DNA from: Simmondsia chinensis | Taxonomy: Eukaryota > Streptophyta > Magnoliopsida > Caryophyllales > Simmondsiaceae | NCBI GenBank assembly: GCA_018398585.1 | Contig: JAGTTD010000008.1 | Coordinates: 12,598,501-12,662,500, forward strand | Direction: 5' to 3' | DNA: 64,000 bases | Part shown: one piece after another, positions 23,276-35,410 of the stretch | Layout: every line of letters starts with the position of its first letter | Numbering within the stretch: position 1 is the first letter of the stretch | Program-made: the position numbers and the translations under genes | The notes under the pieces: generated by a model | Database searches by the model: none | Told to the model about the DNA's origin: nothing | The model's input: the letters and a program-made list of their open reading frames with translations, nothing else

Positions 23276-24423
23276 CTAGGTTAGAGCTTTCACTGATATT
23301 TCCATAGAACGGTCATCTTCTGCCTCGAATTCCTCCTCCTCCGGAGTTGGTTCCTGAAGAACTACTTCATCAGCCTCCTTTTCATGGCTTTCTTCACCAA
23401 TAACTATCATTAAGTACTTTGGATCACACTTGTGACCAAAGAAGTATTTCTGATTGCACTCGTAGCCTAGTCGTTGAGGCCTCCTGTCCTCTAAGCTATT
23501 GTTCTTGCTGCTGGGTTGGGTAGCCCGACTGAATGTCCGACTGAATGAAGAGCCAAGGAAATTCCCTTTGCTCCTACGAACATCCACATTTGATGATACC
23601 GAGCTTTCCACCTTCCTAGCCTTGCTATATGCCTGAGTTAAGGACTCTGGTTCAAAAGCCGTAACCAAGCTCTTGATGCGTGGCTTGAGTCCACTCACAT
23701 AGCTGGAAACATAAAAGGACTCCGGAGCATCAATATAAATGGAAAGCATTCTTGCTTTTAATTCCTCATTTTGTTCAAGTTATCAACAACCTCACTGACA
23801 TCTTTATCACCATATCGAGAACAAAGTTCATTTGAGAATGTGGTCCAACTGAGATTGGGTTTGGTGCGGATCAACCCATAAAACCAAGTCCCCATTTCTC
23901 CCTTCAATTTAACTGCCGCCAACTCCACTTTCTCATGCTCTTCAATGCTATAGAATTTAAAATACCTCTCACATTTCCTCAACCAAGATTGAGACAAGGT
24001 TCCTTCTAATGGCTCCAGCTCTAGCCAAGGCCGTCTGTAAGAGGAACTTCTTGCATTTGAGGCACTGTCACCTAAATCTGAGGGCGGAGGAATGAAATCA
24101 GGGGACATGACCGGCTGTCGAACAGGTTGTGGGTTTGTTGGAAAGCGATTCCCACTTCCCTGCTGCTGAGATTCACACCTTCTTTGCCAATCGGATAACT
24201 GATTCAACCTTTGGCCCTGATTGTCCATTTTCTGATCAAGCAACTGGACATTCTGGAGCACATTTTGCATCATTTGCATCACCTGATCCATCTGTAACCC
24301 TTGAGAACTACCTCCTTCAGCTCCCGCAACAGCAGCATTGGTGGGAGCTGCAACACCAGGTACCACATTGGGTGCGGCATTGGTGGCATTGTTAGATGCA
24401 TTTGCTCGGTTCATGGGAGGCAT
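23276..24423 (-). pseudogene. gag: chromovirus gag
   Basis: Starts at the ATG of 24421-24423 (MPPMNRANASNN). An Ala/Asn-rich leader, a Gln-rich segment (VMQMMQNVLQNVQLLDQKM) and the gag core (RKCERYFKFYSIEEHEKVELAAV, ..GEMGTWFYGLIRTKPNLSW) follow. A one-base shift after NLNKM (near 23755) moves the C-terminal part (MLSIYIDAPESFYVSSYVSGLKPRIK) to another phase. A Cys/His motif near 23455 (YECNQKYFFGHKCD) is a degenerate zinc knuckle. An acidic C-terminus (EEEEFEAEDDR) precedes the protease. Confidence 0.88.
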
Positions 24424-24483
24424 TGCCGATCTTCTCTTTCTGGCCAGAATGGACTTGATGATCAGATGGATGCCTAAAACGTA

Positions 24484-24495
24484 GCTCTGATACCA
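24484..24495 (-). other. primer binding site, initiator tRNA-Met
   Basis: TGGTATCAGAGC on the minus strand, two bases from the 5' LTR of the chromovirus. Confidence 0.92.
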
Positions 24496-24497
24496 AT

Positions 24498-24764
24498 TGT
24501 TAGAAATCAACTAGAAATTGAATTCTAACCATCGAATTAAGAGCAAGAGATAGAGTAAAATCAAAGGAATTGGACTATATTTTCATTGGATAATCACTTC
24601 TTACATTTCCAAGTCTTTTTGTAGATGTTTACAATGCTTAACTCAAGTTGTAACAACCGGACACATCACCCACTCACATAACAAACTTTCCCGCCTAATT
24701 GCACTAATAAGTATTATTCCCGCCAAAATGCAAATTGGCCTAATTCTATGTTCGGTTTATGACA
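24498..24764 (-). repeat. 5' LTR of the chromovirus at 19604-24764
   Basis: 267 bp, same length as the other LTR; bounded by the primer site and by the target duplicate CACTA. Confidence 0.92.
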
Positions 24765-25080
24765 CACTACCCATGTAATAATCCATAATCCCAATTTAAG
24801 AGCTAATGCAAAAATGATTGGCTAATGATGGATTCGAAGCCCTAGGCTCCAATTTAATACACGTTCCCAATTAGTTGTAGATTACTTTTGTTTAATTGTC
24901 ATTTTCTAGATTAATTAACACAAAAATATTGCTTTTCCTTAAATCAATTTGGATCACAGATTAAATTCACGCACTCTTAGTCACTATGGTTCGACACTCT
25001 CTCGCCCTACACTTCAATTTAGGTGTGTTTAATAGATAGGGTTTTATATTAAATTTTGATGGAAGTAGAAAAACACATCA

Positions 25081-28000
25081 GCAACCTACGTGACTCTAGA
25101 GATTGCAAGTGGATAAGAGGTCATCTACTTAGACATGGAATCGTGCCAAGTTACATTTTCTTGTATGACCACGGTGAGAGTCAAGGTGAAATTGAATCAG
25201 ATTTTCAAGGAGAGAGTGATGTTGATCTTGAAAATGAAGATGATCTTGAACTTTATATGTATGGTGATGTGAATGATATTTTAAGTGACAAATTTCTGTG
25301 GTTTGGTGATATGGATTCTAATTATGAGAATATTGATTCCTTAAGTCATGTTGTGCATGAAGAGAAGCGAAATGATGTAGCTAAGAAATTCTATCGTTTG
25401 TTAGACAGCTCTAAGCAACTAGTACATGAAGGGTCAAGGATCTCTTAATTGTCTGCATTGGTAAAATTGCTTCATATAAGGACTCTAGGGCGTTGCAGTA
25501 ATGAATCATTTATGATATTGTTGCAATTCTTAAAGGAAGCGCTACTACCTAAGGATTATACTTTTCCAGGTTCGTGTTACAGGGCAAAGGAAACTATTCG
25601 GGACCTTGACCTTTCTGACACTAAAATTGATGCATGTGCAAATGATTGCTTGCCATTTTGGAAGGAGGATGCGGAGTTGGATGACTGTAAGATATGTGGT
25701 GCTTCGTGATGGAAGGATGATAAACGTATTGGGGAGAAAAAATGTAGAGCAAATGGTAAAAGAATACCATTTAAGTCATTACTTTACTTCCCATTGAAGC
25801 TGAGATTACAACAATTATATATGTCAACAGAGACCGTTTCTTTGATGAGATGGCATCATGGCAGAACAAAAAAAAATGATGTAATGAGGCTCCCAGCTAA
25901 TTCACTTGCATGGAAATTATTTGATGAGTCACATCATGAATTTGCCTTAGAATCCCCTAATGTTAGACTTGGTCTTTCTAGTGATGGTTTTCAACCCTTT
26001 ACAAATTCAAATATGTCGTGTAGCATTTGGCTAATCATATTGATCCCCTACAACTTGCCTCCTAAATGTGTATGAAGTAGTCTAATATGATTTAATGCTT
26101 ATACCTGGTCCTGAGGCTCTCGGTAATGCAATTGACATGTACCTACAACCTTTGATTGGGGAGTTCAATGAGCTATGGGAAATGGGTTCTAAAACATTTG
26201 ATGCGTTGAGACAATAGAATTTTCTATTATGGGCTGCTTTGTTATGGATAACTAATGATTTTTCTTCATATTGAAATTTATTGGGGATGAAGCACCGTGA
26301 GGAAGTTAGCATGCCTTCTTTGTAATACAAATACCTACTCTATCAAGTTGCAGAATAGTGGCAAACAATGTCACACAGGCTTTTGATGTTGGTTACCTTG
26401 TAATCATAAGTGACAAAAAGATAAAGACTCTTTTGTTTGTAAGATTAAGAAGAGAATGCAACCACAACCATTGTCCGGTGATGATATCCTTCATCAAGTG
26501 GAGGACCTTGAGGACATTACATTAAGTAAAGCTCTGCTTAAGAAGGTCAAGCTGACATATGATACTCAAGGGAATAATTGAAAAAAGAAGAGTATTTTTT
26601 TCATGCTTCTTTATTAGAGGACCCTTCTGTTATGACGTAATTGGGATTTGATGCATATTGAGAAAAATGTATGTGACAACATTTTGGGCATTCTTCTAAA
26701 TATCAAAGGGAAAACAAAGGATCATGTTAAAGGTCAGTTGGACTTGCAAGCAATGCACTTAAGGTCGAATTGACATCCCCATCAGGAGGGCTATAAGATC
26801 AAAATTAATGTTGGTTATATACGTTTTATATTGCTGAGAAGAGTAAATTTTGTCGTCTCTTAAAGGATTTAAAACTTCTAGATGGATTTTCTTCTAATAT
26901 TTCTCAGTGCGTGAATATGAAGTACAATACGATTTTGGGATTGACAAGTCATGATTACCATGTTATTCTCGAATATTTACTTCCTCTAGCAATACACTAT
27001 TTTCTAAACAAAGTGGATCATGGGGCACTAATTGAGTTATCTATCTTTTTCGAGATGTTGTGTGCTAAGGCAATAGCTATGGATAAGTTGAATCCAATTG
27101 AGGCTCAAATTCCATTCATGCTTTGCAAGCCAGAGAGGATCTTTCCCTTGTCATTCTTTGATGTTATTTCCTATTCAATCACCTACTATGGATGTTACAT
27201 AGTAGGTGAGTGTATGACATTTTGTTCTAGGTATTTGGAGGACATGAAGACAAAGTTTAATTGCCCTAGGAGAAATGAGGAGGAACATAACTACAACGGA
27301 CGATTATCTATTTTTCATCATCTAGGACGAGCATTGGGAGCTGCGTCATTTCCCAATATTGACCAAGTGAGTTAGATAAAGTTCATATGCACTTACTGAA
27401 GAATTGTGCTGCAGTTGAACCATTTCTTGAGTACAACACCATAATCTTGTGACAACATGCTGGTTTTTTTTTTGCTTTTGTTTTTTTGGTCTTATTCGCC
27501 AAATTAATCACTATTATATGATCTTGTAGCTAGTTAGTTGAAGCTGTAGCTTCTAGTGGTGTTGATTTATGTGGAAAGGAATATGATGCAAAATTTGTGC
27601 ATTGTTTCAAACATGAGGTAATTGCACTATTTTAGATTTTAAATTCTCACACAATTTGGCTTCTTACTATCTTACTCAATCATATAAGTGAAAAAACCTA
27701 ATCTAAGTTAAATATTTGTAGGTGGAACGCCATTGTGAGCATGACAAAAGGAAAAAAATGGATGATTTGTTGGCATTGTCTCGTGGCCCTACTCAATACG
27801 TTACAAGCTATCAAGCATATATAGTCACTGGACATAGGTTACATACAAAAGATCTTGAGAAACGCTTGAAGACTCAAAATTTTGGTGTGCTTGTTGTTGA
27901 TAATATCAATAATGGAAGTGAAAATGTGGAATATTAGGGGGTACTGACATAGGAACTCTAGTTACAATATCTTAGTAGAAGTAGAGTGCTATTTTTTCAT

Positions 28001-28395
28001 TGTAAATGATGGGATGTGTATGGCAAGGGAATGGTTAAAGAAGAATATGTGGTTTTTGGCATTGATCCTAAGCAGAAGATGAAAATAAATGAACTATTTG
28101 ATCTGGCAGATCAGGCAAGACAGGTAATTTACGTCACTGACAACAAGCGTAAGGTTGGTATATTGTTGTTGAGGCTCAATCGCGTGGCTTCTATGAGCTC
28201 AAACAAAATGATGATTCTAATAATGCAAATCCTGGTGAAGCATATTAACAAGGCGAACTCTTTAAGCCCAATTTATTCTCATCCACCACTTCAACTTTGG
28301 ATGATACAATTAATTGGATAAGGATGGACATTGAGCCAATGATTTTTTATTTGCTTGAGACTATTGAGGCCAGAAAGAGGACGAAAAAGAAATAA
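25081..28395 (+). pseudogene. TNP2 transposase of the CACTA element, main part
   Basis: Continues the N-terminal piece at 12130: LRDSRDCKWIRGHLLRHGIV. The transposase core (Transposase_21-like) gives DCKICGAS near 25690-25710, LKLRLQQLYMSTETVSLMRWH near 25795-25860, RLPANSLAWKLFDE and VRLGLSSDGFQPF near 25900-26000, all hallmarks of TNP2. A DUF4218-like middle (26910-27375) and an exon with HTKDLEKRLKTQNFGVLV (27722-27937) follow; a likely intron lies at 27375-27720. The tail reads DQARQVIYVTDNKRK and ends ..RKRTKKK at 28395. Stops and shifts are frequent, for example after 25448, near 26075 and in 26100-26900, so no enzyme is made. Confidence 0.88.
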
Positions 28396-28779
28396 ACATG
28401 ACCTTATTTTTTTTGTTTCATAGTCTATAGTTTTGATCTTTCTCCTTGTTTTATAGTTTAATAATAAATGATAATATGACTTTTATTCTACTTGTTATTT
28501 TAGTATAGTATATTATTTTTATTTTAACACTTGCATGATTTAATAATTTGGTCTCGACACTCTTTCAATCATTCCCCAATTTTATTATTGTAATCTTGAG
28601 TTTATACGAATTTGACTACTCATATCTTTCTTTAGGACACATGAATTTTCTACGGGGTGTGTTGAAAGCTCTTTGAGCAATATGCTAATAGTGTAAAATA
28701 AAAGGTGATGAAATTAGATGCATGTCAAATTGTTGGGTTGTTCTTGTTGTTGTACTGACTTATCTTCTTGATGTGACGA
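28396..28779 (+). other. intergenic part of the CACTA element
   Basis: AT-rich stretch between the TNP2 stop and the second gene. No gene or repeat is seen; probably transposase 3' UTR and terminator region. Confidence 0.5.
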
Positions 28780-30409
28780 AACGATATTTCAAAGTAAAGT
28801 TACAAATAAGTCTTCTTGTTCGAAAGGTAATGAACAGTTCCTAATACCAAGAGTCCTCGCCAGAGGACGTAACAAGGTGTTGAAGGCTGATGTTAACAAT
28901 AGAAATAGGCCTATCAAGTTCAATTCAATTGAAGCTGCTCATATGCCATCCCCCTTCTACAATCAACAATCGTAATACACAAGTTACAAAAGCCAATATC
29001 ATGTCTTCACCTTCTAGATCAAGTGAAGCTTCATTTGAAGCTCTTGATCTAACATCTGATCATATTACAAATGTGTTACAAATTGAAACGGAGTTCGAAA
29101 ATCCTGAAATTGAAGATGAAATTGATGTTGATAAACAATGTAATTCTTATTCTTACTCCTTTTTTGGTCAGAAAGGGTAAACTTTTATTTCTTGATAGTG
29201 TGTAATCACTTTTTTTTTTTTTTTTTTTATTATTGGTACCTTCTACTGACAATGACGATTGAAAGAAGAGGAAAGGACATGGAAAGAGCAAATGTAAGAC
29301 GATAAACCTGGAATTAAGTTGCCTATCAAAATGTTCCACAATCGCAGTGTTAGGGATAACGTAAATGAATTTTCTTGACACTTGGGCAAAAACGTTCATG
29401 ATATAAATATTGTTCCAAGGAGGAAGTGCTCGTAGGATGAAATTGATGAATGAGAGAAAGACCATCTGTTTACAGTAGTCTTGGTAACTTAACAGTTCAA
29501 TGTAGTTTATATTTTCACTTGTAATTAATTATGCAATGATTGTTAGATGTCTAATTTATGATGGAAACATTTGATTAGCATGACAAGAAATTGAGGTGAC
29601 TTGTATGAAATGGGGCAAAATTTAATGACGAGAATGTTGACTTTATAGAGTATCACAAAGAGATCTTAGACCATATGCGGTACTAATGGAAAAATTGGAG
29701 AAGGGACTTGTATTGGTTTGAGATTTTGAAAACGCCGAAGACAAAAAAGTAGCCTTTGCCATCTCCCAGTTTCATTGCAGAACAAGCTTTGGAAAAGGCC
29801 TTGATAGATCCACCTCCAAAAAGGTGGGATAAAGAAGATTGAGTGTGAATCATAAAAAATCATTATGCATCTAAAGAGTTCAAGGTATAAATTTCTTTCC
29901 TTTTTTGTTTTACTTTTGTACTTTTGTTTATGGACATATTAATTTTTCAATATTTGAAACATAGGCAAGGAGTGCTTGAAACTCCAAAAATAAGGCTACG
30001 CTTTCTAACGAACTGCTTCATCGTACTAGTAGCAGAGCTCATAGGAAAATTTTCAAAGTTATGGTAATGTAATTGCCAACTTCTAAATTTTGCGTTTAGT
30101 TTGTTCTTTCTCTAGTGGACAACCTAACAATGTGGGAAAAATCCAAATCTTGGGGAGATAGTTTAGGCTACACGTTCAAAAGGGGATAAGTTTGTGACGC
30201 CTTAACTCAATCAAAATTATGTATGAAGAATTTAAATATTTAATTACTTGTCATGAAATATACTTTGCTCCATTCTTAGTCCACCACATTTTGTGGGATG
30301 AAATTATCGATGCCATTAAAGTGGATCCCACATTATCCAACATTAAGTTGCTGAGAAGGTCTTTAACGAACGTCAAACCCATGGTCATGTGTTTGGCTAA
30401 CGGGGAGGG
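28780..30409 (+). pseudogene. CACTA second gene (Ptta/En/Spm, TnpA-like), 5' part
   Basis: Decayed exons of the DNA-binding type protein that accompanies TNP2. Readable phrases are PRVLARGRNKVLKADVNN (28855-28910), an acidic segment (NPEIEDEIDVDKQ, 29098-29140), KLPIKMFHNRSVRDN (29305-29350), a KNKATLSNELLHRTSSRAHRK stretch (29980-30045) and YEEFKYLITCHEIYFAPFLVHH (30219-30290). The pattern (RGPT-like opening, GRKWR-like block, SNKANRxxL block) fits Transposase_24 proteins. The gene is cut at 30410 by a chromovirus and resumes at 35763. Confidence 0.7.
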
Positions 30410-30762
30410 TGTTACGATTCTAATTTCCAATAAGCTGTTAAAATCATATAAGTGTTGCGTTTTACTGATGTAACAAATAGTAGGGGTCTGGATGGTGATT
30501 TTGGCACCAATTGTGTTTGTTAGTCGAGTTGATTGCGCTAGTGCCTAGAATCGTTATGATTCTAGATTTTTTTTCTCTTGTTTTGGTTGGTTCTAATTGT
30601 ATAAAAGCAATCTAGCTTGTATGGAAGAAGTTTATGAATAAAATTGATCTCTTCTTCTCACAACCCTAATTTCTCTCTATTTCTCATCTCCCTCACATCT
30701 ATCTCATCTGATACTCTCTTTATCCCCTAGTTATGATTCAAGAACATTTTTAAACCGTAACA
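30410..30762 (+). repeat. 5' LTR of the chromovirus at 30410
   Basis: Runs from TGTTACGATTC to ...ACCGTAACA. A TATA-like TATAAAAG occurs at 30600-30607. The edge is confirmed by the primer site two bases downstream. Confidence 0.92.
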
Positions 30763-30764
30763 AT

Positions 30765-30776
30765 TGGTATCAGAGC
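30765..30776 (+). other. primer binding site, initiator tRNA-Met
   Basis: TGGTATCAGAGC, two bases after the 5' LTR. Confidence 0.92.
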
Positions 30777-30825
30777 TTGTGTTTGCTACTGATTGATCTT
30801 GATTTGGCTGATTGGAGCTGACGAG

Positions 30826-31965
30826 ATGCAAGAAAAGTGTACCAATGGCTAGTTGAGTTACGACAATAGCAAATGCTGCTGGAAATGCTACTATACGGCT
30901 GCTGCTGGTTCAAGTGTCGGTGCAAGTACTGAAGTCAATCAATTAGAGAAGTTAAGGCTTCAAATGGGGAAGCAGGTTGTTAAAATGCAACAATAGCAAG
31001 AGCAGAAGTTGGCTGAAGAGTTGGATCAACGCTCGCAGCAAATGGAAGTGAGAATTCAAGGATTATGGCAGTAGATCATAAGGCAAAATTTGCCTTCTGG
31101 AGCTGGAGTTTTGTCAGCTGCAAGTCAGCTTAATCGTCCTCAAGAAGTTTTGTAACCTCAGGCAGCAGCTGGACAATTTGATTGTCCACCTGATTTGATG
31201 CAACCACAGACTTCAGGAGCTAGTGACAGTGGCACCAACAATAGCAGAAGCAAAGGATTCCAATAGCCTCGAGTTAAGATCGTGCAATTTGCTGGAAAGC
31301 AACCTCAGTCTTGGTTGAGAAGATCAGAGAGGTATTTCAAATTTTATTTTTTTTTTTTCACATAAGTGAGGCTGAGAAGGTGGAATTGGCTGCAGTTCAA
31401 CTTCAAGGAGATCAGGAGGTATGGTTTTATGGTCTTATGTGTAGTAATCCTTTATTATCTTGGTCTGAATTTGTGGAGGAGCTTTATGAAAGATATGGTG
31501 ATGTGGACCCTAGTTGTATTGTGAATAACTTCAATAAGGTGTTGCAAACCACATCAGTGAAGGAGTACATGGCACGATTTGACAATTTGAGAGCTAGGAT
31601 GATTTTTGTTAATCCTAATGCAAGTGAAGCCTACTATGTCTCTAGCTTTATCAATGGCTTGAAGCCAAAGATTAAGAATATTGTCAAGGCCTAGAGTCCT
31701 AGTGCACTATCAAAAGCCTATGCCAAGGCTAAGTTGTTTGAATCCACGGTATTGGCAATATCTGATGGCCAGAGGAGAAGAAGTCATTAGGGCTCCTATC
31801 AGAAGCAGAATGTTCCTTCTAAGGCCAAGCCCATGAGTGTGGAAGAAAAGAAGGCTTAGAAGATGTGTTTCAAATGCAATGAATGATATTTCTTTGGACA
31901 TAAGTGTAATCCAAAGTTTTTAGTGTTTGCTAGTGGTGCCAAGGCATAAGAGGAAAATGAAGAGG
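30826..31965 (+). pseudogene. gag: chromovirus gag
   Basis: The leader is Gln-rich with three or more TAG codons in place of CAG. The gag core is at 31300-31694: RRSERYFKFYFFF (an expanded T-run), SEAEKVELAAVQLQGDQEVW, WSEFVEELYERYGDVDP and AYYVSSFINGLKPKIKNIV. A zinc knuckle remnant (MCFKCNE, then FFGHKCNPKF) lies near 31862-31920, with a stop inside. The acidic end leads into the protease. Confidence 0.85.
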
Positions 31966-31970
31966 AAGAA

Positions 31971-34900
31971 TTGGAGGCGGATTTGACTGAGCAAGAACAG
32001 GAAATACATGAGGAATTGGAGGATGATGAAATGGAAGTTTCTATGAAGGAACTCGTAGGGAATGGATCTCATAACACTAATAGAATCAAGGGAGAGGCAG
32101 GATGCAAATCTATCTTGATTTTGATAGATAGTGGCAGTACTCACAACTTTGTTGATCCTAAAGTTCTGAGGAAAGTGGGACACGAAGTGATTAAGACAAG
32201 TCCCTTAGCTGTGACAGTGGCTGATGGGAATTCAATACTCACTCAAACCAAATGTCAAGGATTTTGTTGGCAAATGCAGAATCACAAGTTTGTGTATGAT
32301 TTCAGGATTCTTCAGTAGGGAGGCAGTGACATGGTCCTCGAAGTTGATTGGATGAGGACTTTCGGTCCACTGATTTTTTATTTTTCTTAACTATTAGTTT
32401 CATTTGAAATGCAAGGGGCTACTATCAACTTTAATGGGATTGTGGAGCAGGGTCAATTGCAGTTAATGAAAGGCAAGAGGTTGGAAGGAATTATCAAGAA
32501 AGGAGCTTGTCAATGGATAGGACGATTGTTCTCTATAGCTCATTCTAAGGTTCGGGCACCACTTCATCCTGAAATTAGTCCACTGATTGATGAATACAAA
32601 GACTTGTTTGAGCAACCAATATCTTTACCTCCCATGAGGACTCTTGATGATACAATTCCATTGAAGTCCAATTCAGATCTTGTGTACTTGAGACCTTATA
32701 ATTACCCACACTATCAGAAGACAGAGATTGAAAGGCAAGTGGAAGAGCTGCTTAAAACTTGTTTCATCAGGCAAAGTCACGACCCATTTGCCTCTCTAGT
32801 TATCCTAGTTAAGAAGAAGGATGGATTTGCTAGAATGTGAATTGATTACAGGCATCTGAACTCACTTGCAGTCAAAGACAAGTTCTCCATCCCAACCATT
32901 GATGATCTCCGGGATGAACTCAATGGCTTACACATCTTTTCTAAGCTGGATCTGCGACAAGGACACAACCAGATCAGAGTCTTGGAGTTGGATATATGCA
33001 AGACTGCCTTTAGAACTCATAAAGGGCATTATGAGTTCGAGGTGATGTCATTTGGCTTAACTAATGCTTCAGCTACCTTTTAGGTTGTGATGAACGATGG
33101 GTTTAAGGCTTTCTTGAGGATATTTGTATTGGTTTTCCTCGATGATATTCTGATTTATAGTGCTTCATTGGAGCACCGTGTTGTTCATCTAAAGGAGGTG
33201 TTCAATGTGATGTGTAGTCACAAGCTTTATGCTAAGTTATCCAAGTGCTCCTTTGCTCAGTCATAAGTGGAGTATCTAGGCCATTTCATCTCCTATGAAG
33301 GAGTATCCAAGGATCTGTCTCAGATCTAAGCTGTGAGGGATTGGCCATTCTTGTTACATTGAAGCAATTGAGAGGATTTCTGGGCTTGACTGGATACTAC
33401 ACGAAGTTTGTAGATGGGTATGGGGTCATTGCCAAGCCATTAATCGATCTCTTGAAGAAAGATTCCTTTAAGTGGTCTGAGGCATCTCAAGATGTTTTTG
33501 AAGCATTAAAAGAAGCAATGTCTGCAGCACCAGTGTTGGCTATGCCTGAATTTAGTAAGGATTTTATGCTAGAGACTGATGCTTATGGTAATGGATTTGG
33601 GGCAGTCTTATCTCAGATGGGGAGACCTATGGCTTATCTCAATTGGGCATTGAGTTCAAGACATCTAAAGTTGTCTATATACAAGAAAGAATATCTTGCT
33701 ATCCTCTTGGCTATCTAGAAGTGGAGACATTATTTAGAGGGACATCATTTTGTCATCAAAACAGATCATCAGAGCCTTAAATATTTGTTAGAACAGAAGA
33801 TAGCAACAAGGGTCCAGTATAAAGGCTTGATGAGGATGCTTGGTTAGACTATTCAATTTGGCATTTCAAGGGAAAGGAGAATCTGGCTGCCGATGCTTTA
33901 TATTGCAAATTGAACGAGTATGAAACTGGTTTTTGTGCGGCTGTATCAGTGGCTAGCTTGGATCAATGAGGTTTACAGATCTTATGAAGATGATAGCTTT
34001 GCTTAGGAATGTGTGACAGATTTTAGCATCAGCAAGGCCTCTCCAGCTACATCAGATGCTGATATTTCAGTGACAAAAGGGATCATCAGGAAAAGGGAAA
34101 ACTGTTTTTGGATCATCCACTTATTTGGGGAAGAAGATCATTGTGGCTTCAAATAATTCAGCTTGGGGTAGATATTCCGGTATAGAAGGGACTTATTAGA
34201 GACACAAGAGCTATTTTAGTTGGTCTGGCATGAGAAAGGAGGTGATGGATTTCGTTCAATCTTGTGAAGTATGTTAGCAAACAAAATTAGATGGAAAAAA
34301 GTATCAAGGCCTGCTCCAGCCTCTTCCCATTCCTAATTGTGTATGGAAACATAAAAGTGTAAAGGGTTGCCTAAATCTAAGTGAAAAGAAGTTATATGGG
34401 TGGTTGCGGATCGTTTCACCAAATTCAGTCACTTTGTAGCTTTGTCCCGTTCAATTACTGCTGAAAGACTTGGAAGGGTCTTCTTGGATAGTATTTACAA
34501 GCTGCATGGATTGCCACATTCCATAGTTTCTGATCATGCCAAGCTTTTTACTAGAATTTTCTGGAGGGAATTGTTCCTGCTCTTGGGTACTACCTTGGCC
34601 ATGAGTTCGTCCTATCATCCTCAGACTGATGGATAGTCAGAGAGGATTAATTAGTGCATTGAACAATACTTGAGGAGCATGACATTCAGCTATCCCAATG
34701 AGTGGTGTAGATGGTTGTCCTTGGTAGAGTTCGTGTTCAATACACATGCTCATTCCTTAATTGGCACTACTCCCTTCAAGCAATTATATGGATATGATCC
34801 TCCTTCTCCCTTGGTCTTACAAAGGATTAATACTTCAATGCTAGATGTTGCTAATTTGTTGTTGTAAAGAAGAAAGTTAGTTCAGCTTCTACAAGATAAT

Positions 34901-35390
34901 CTTCACTTGGCTCAGGCAAGAATGAAGTACTGTGCCGATAGAAAGTGTTCAAACAAGATCTTAGAAGTAGGGGATTTGGTGTATCTGATGTTGCAGCCCC
35001 ATAGACAATTCACAGTGGTAGTACATAAGAATGGTAAACTCAGTGCTCGGTATTTTGGCCCCAATAGAATTCTTGAGAAGTTGGGAAAGGTTGCTTAAAA
35101 ATTAGAGCTTCCACCTGCTTCATATTTCCATCTAGTGTTCCATGTTTCCCTTCTGAAGAAACATGTGGAAAGAGGGAAGTCTTGCTCTCCTAATCCTCTT
35201 GAGATTGGTTCTAGTGGAGCTCTTTTGCATGTACCCACTTCCATACAAGATTCATAAGTGATTCAGCAAGCTAGGAAGTACATTAGAGAGGTCTTGGTGC
35301 TGTGGAGAAACTTGGCTGAAGAGGACTCAACTTGGGAGAACTTGAAGTTCCTCCAAAGCCAATTTCCATCTTTCAATACTTCAGAAAGAA
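31971..35390 (+). pseudogene. pol: chromovirus pol: protease, RT, RNase H, integrase, chromodomain
   Basis: The protease active site LILIDSGSTHNFVDP is intact at 32115-32160. RT: DPFASLVILVKKKDGFARM at 32780-32840, catalytic VFLDDILIYS near 33140. RNase H: MLETDAYGNGFGAVLSQMG near 33565-33620, KTDHQSLKYLLEQ near 33760. Integrase: HSCEVC-like zinc part near 34260, VVADRFTKFSHFVAL at 34400, IVSDHAKLFT with the second Asp kept, SSYHPQTDG then TAG. Chromodomain: FHLVFHVSLLKKHV at 35120-35160 and YIREVLVLWRNLAEEDSTWEN at 35280-35340. At least ten stops and several shifts occur. Confidence 0.9.
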
Positions 35391-35410
35391 TGTTTTCAAG
35401 AGGGAGGCAT

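Larger units (their letters stand above)
19604..24764 (-). mobile_element. Ty3/gypsy chromovirus (Reina-like), structurally complete but inactive
   Basis: Both LTRs are 267 bp (19604-19870 and 24498-24764) with perfect 5-bp target duplicates CACTA (19599-19603, 24765-24769). By eye I count 11 differences between the LTRs, about 96% identity. Gene order on the minus strand is gag, protease, reverse transcriptase, RNase H, integrase, chromodomain. Short LTRs, the Met primer and the chromodomain suggest a Reina-type chromovirus. It is one of the youngest insertions here, inside the 3' LTR of the Athila-like element, yet key catalytic residues are changed. Confidence 0.93.
12247..25080 (+). mobile_element. 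Athila/Tat-like Ty3/gypsy element with deleted reverse transcriptase
   Basis: LTRs at 12247-13768 and 18349-25080 (the second contains a 5.2-kb chromovirus). Target duplicates GCAGC (12242-12246) and GCAAC (25081-25085) differ by one base. The primer site fits tRNA-Asp. It encodes gag and protease but only the edge of reverse transcriptase and of RNase H, and no integrase. The 3' non-coding region carries the TTGAGGACAATGCA motif and the 'gtgtgggggtg' tract before the LTR, both usual for this lineage. It must have moved with enzymes from a complete relative. Confidence 0.9.
18349..25080 (+). repeat. 3' LTR of the Athila-like element, split by a chromovirus
   Basis: LTR parts at 18349-19603 and 24770-25080; removing the insertion and one duplicate gives about 1566 bp against 1522 in the 5' LTR. 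The excess is largely a local tandem duplication near 19440-19560 (the 'agcctat..tccctatgctttagttaga' unit occurs twice). Confidence 0.88.

Noticed and set aside
29076..29465. Minus-strand 129-codon frame rich in Phe and Ile
   Set aside because: Antisense of the decayed CACTA second gene, with a poly-T derived Lys run; no domain.
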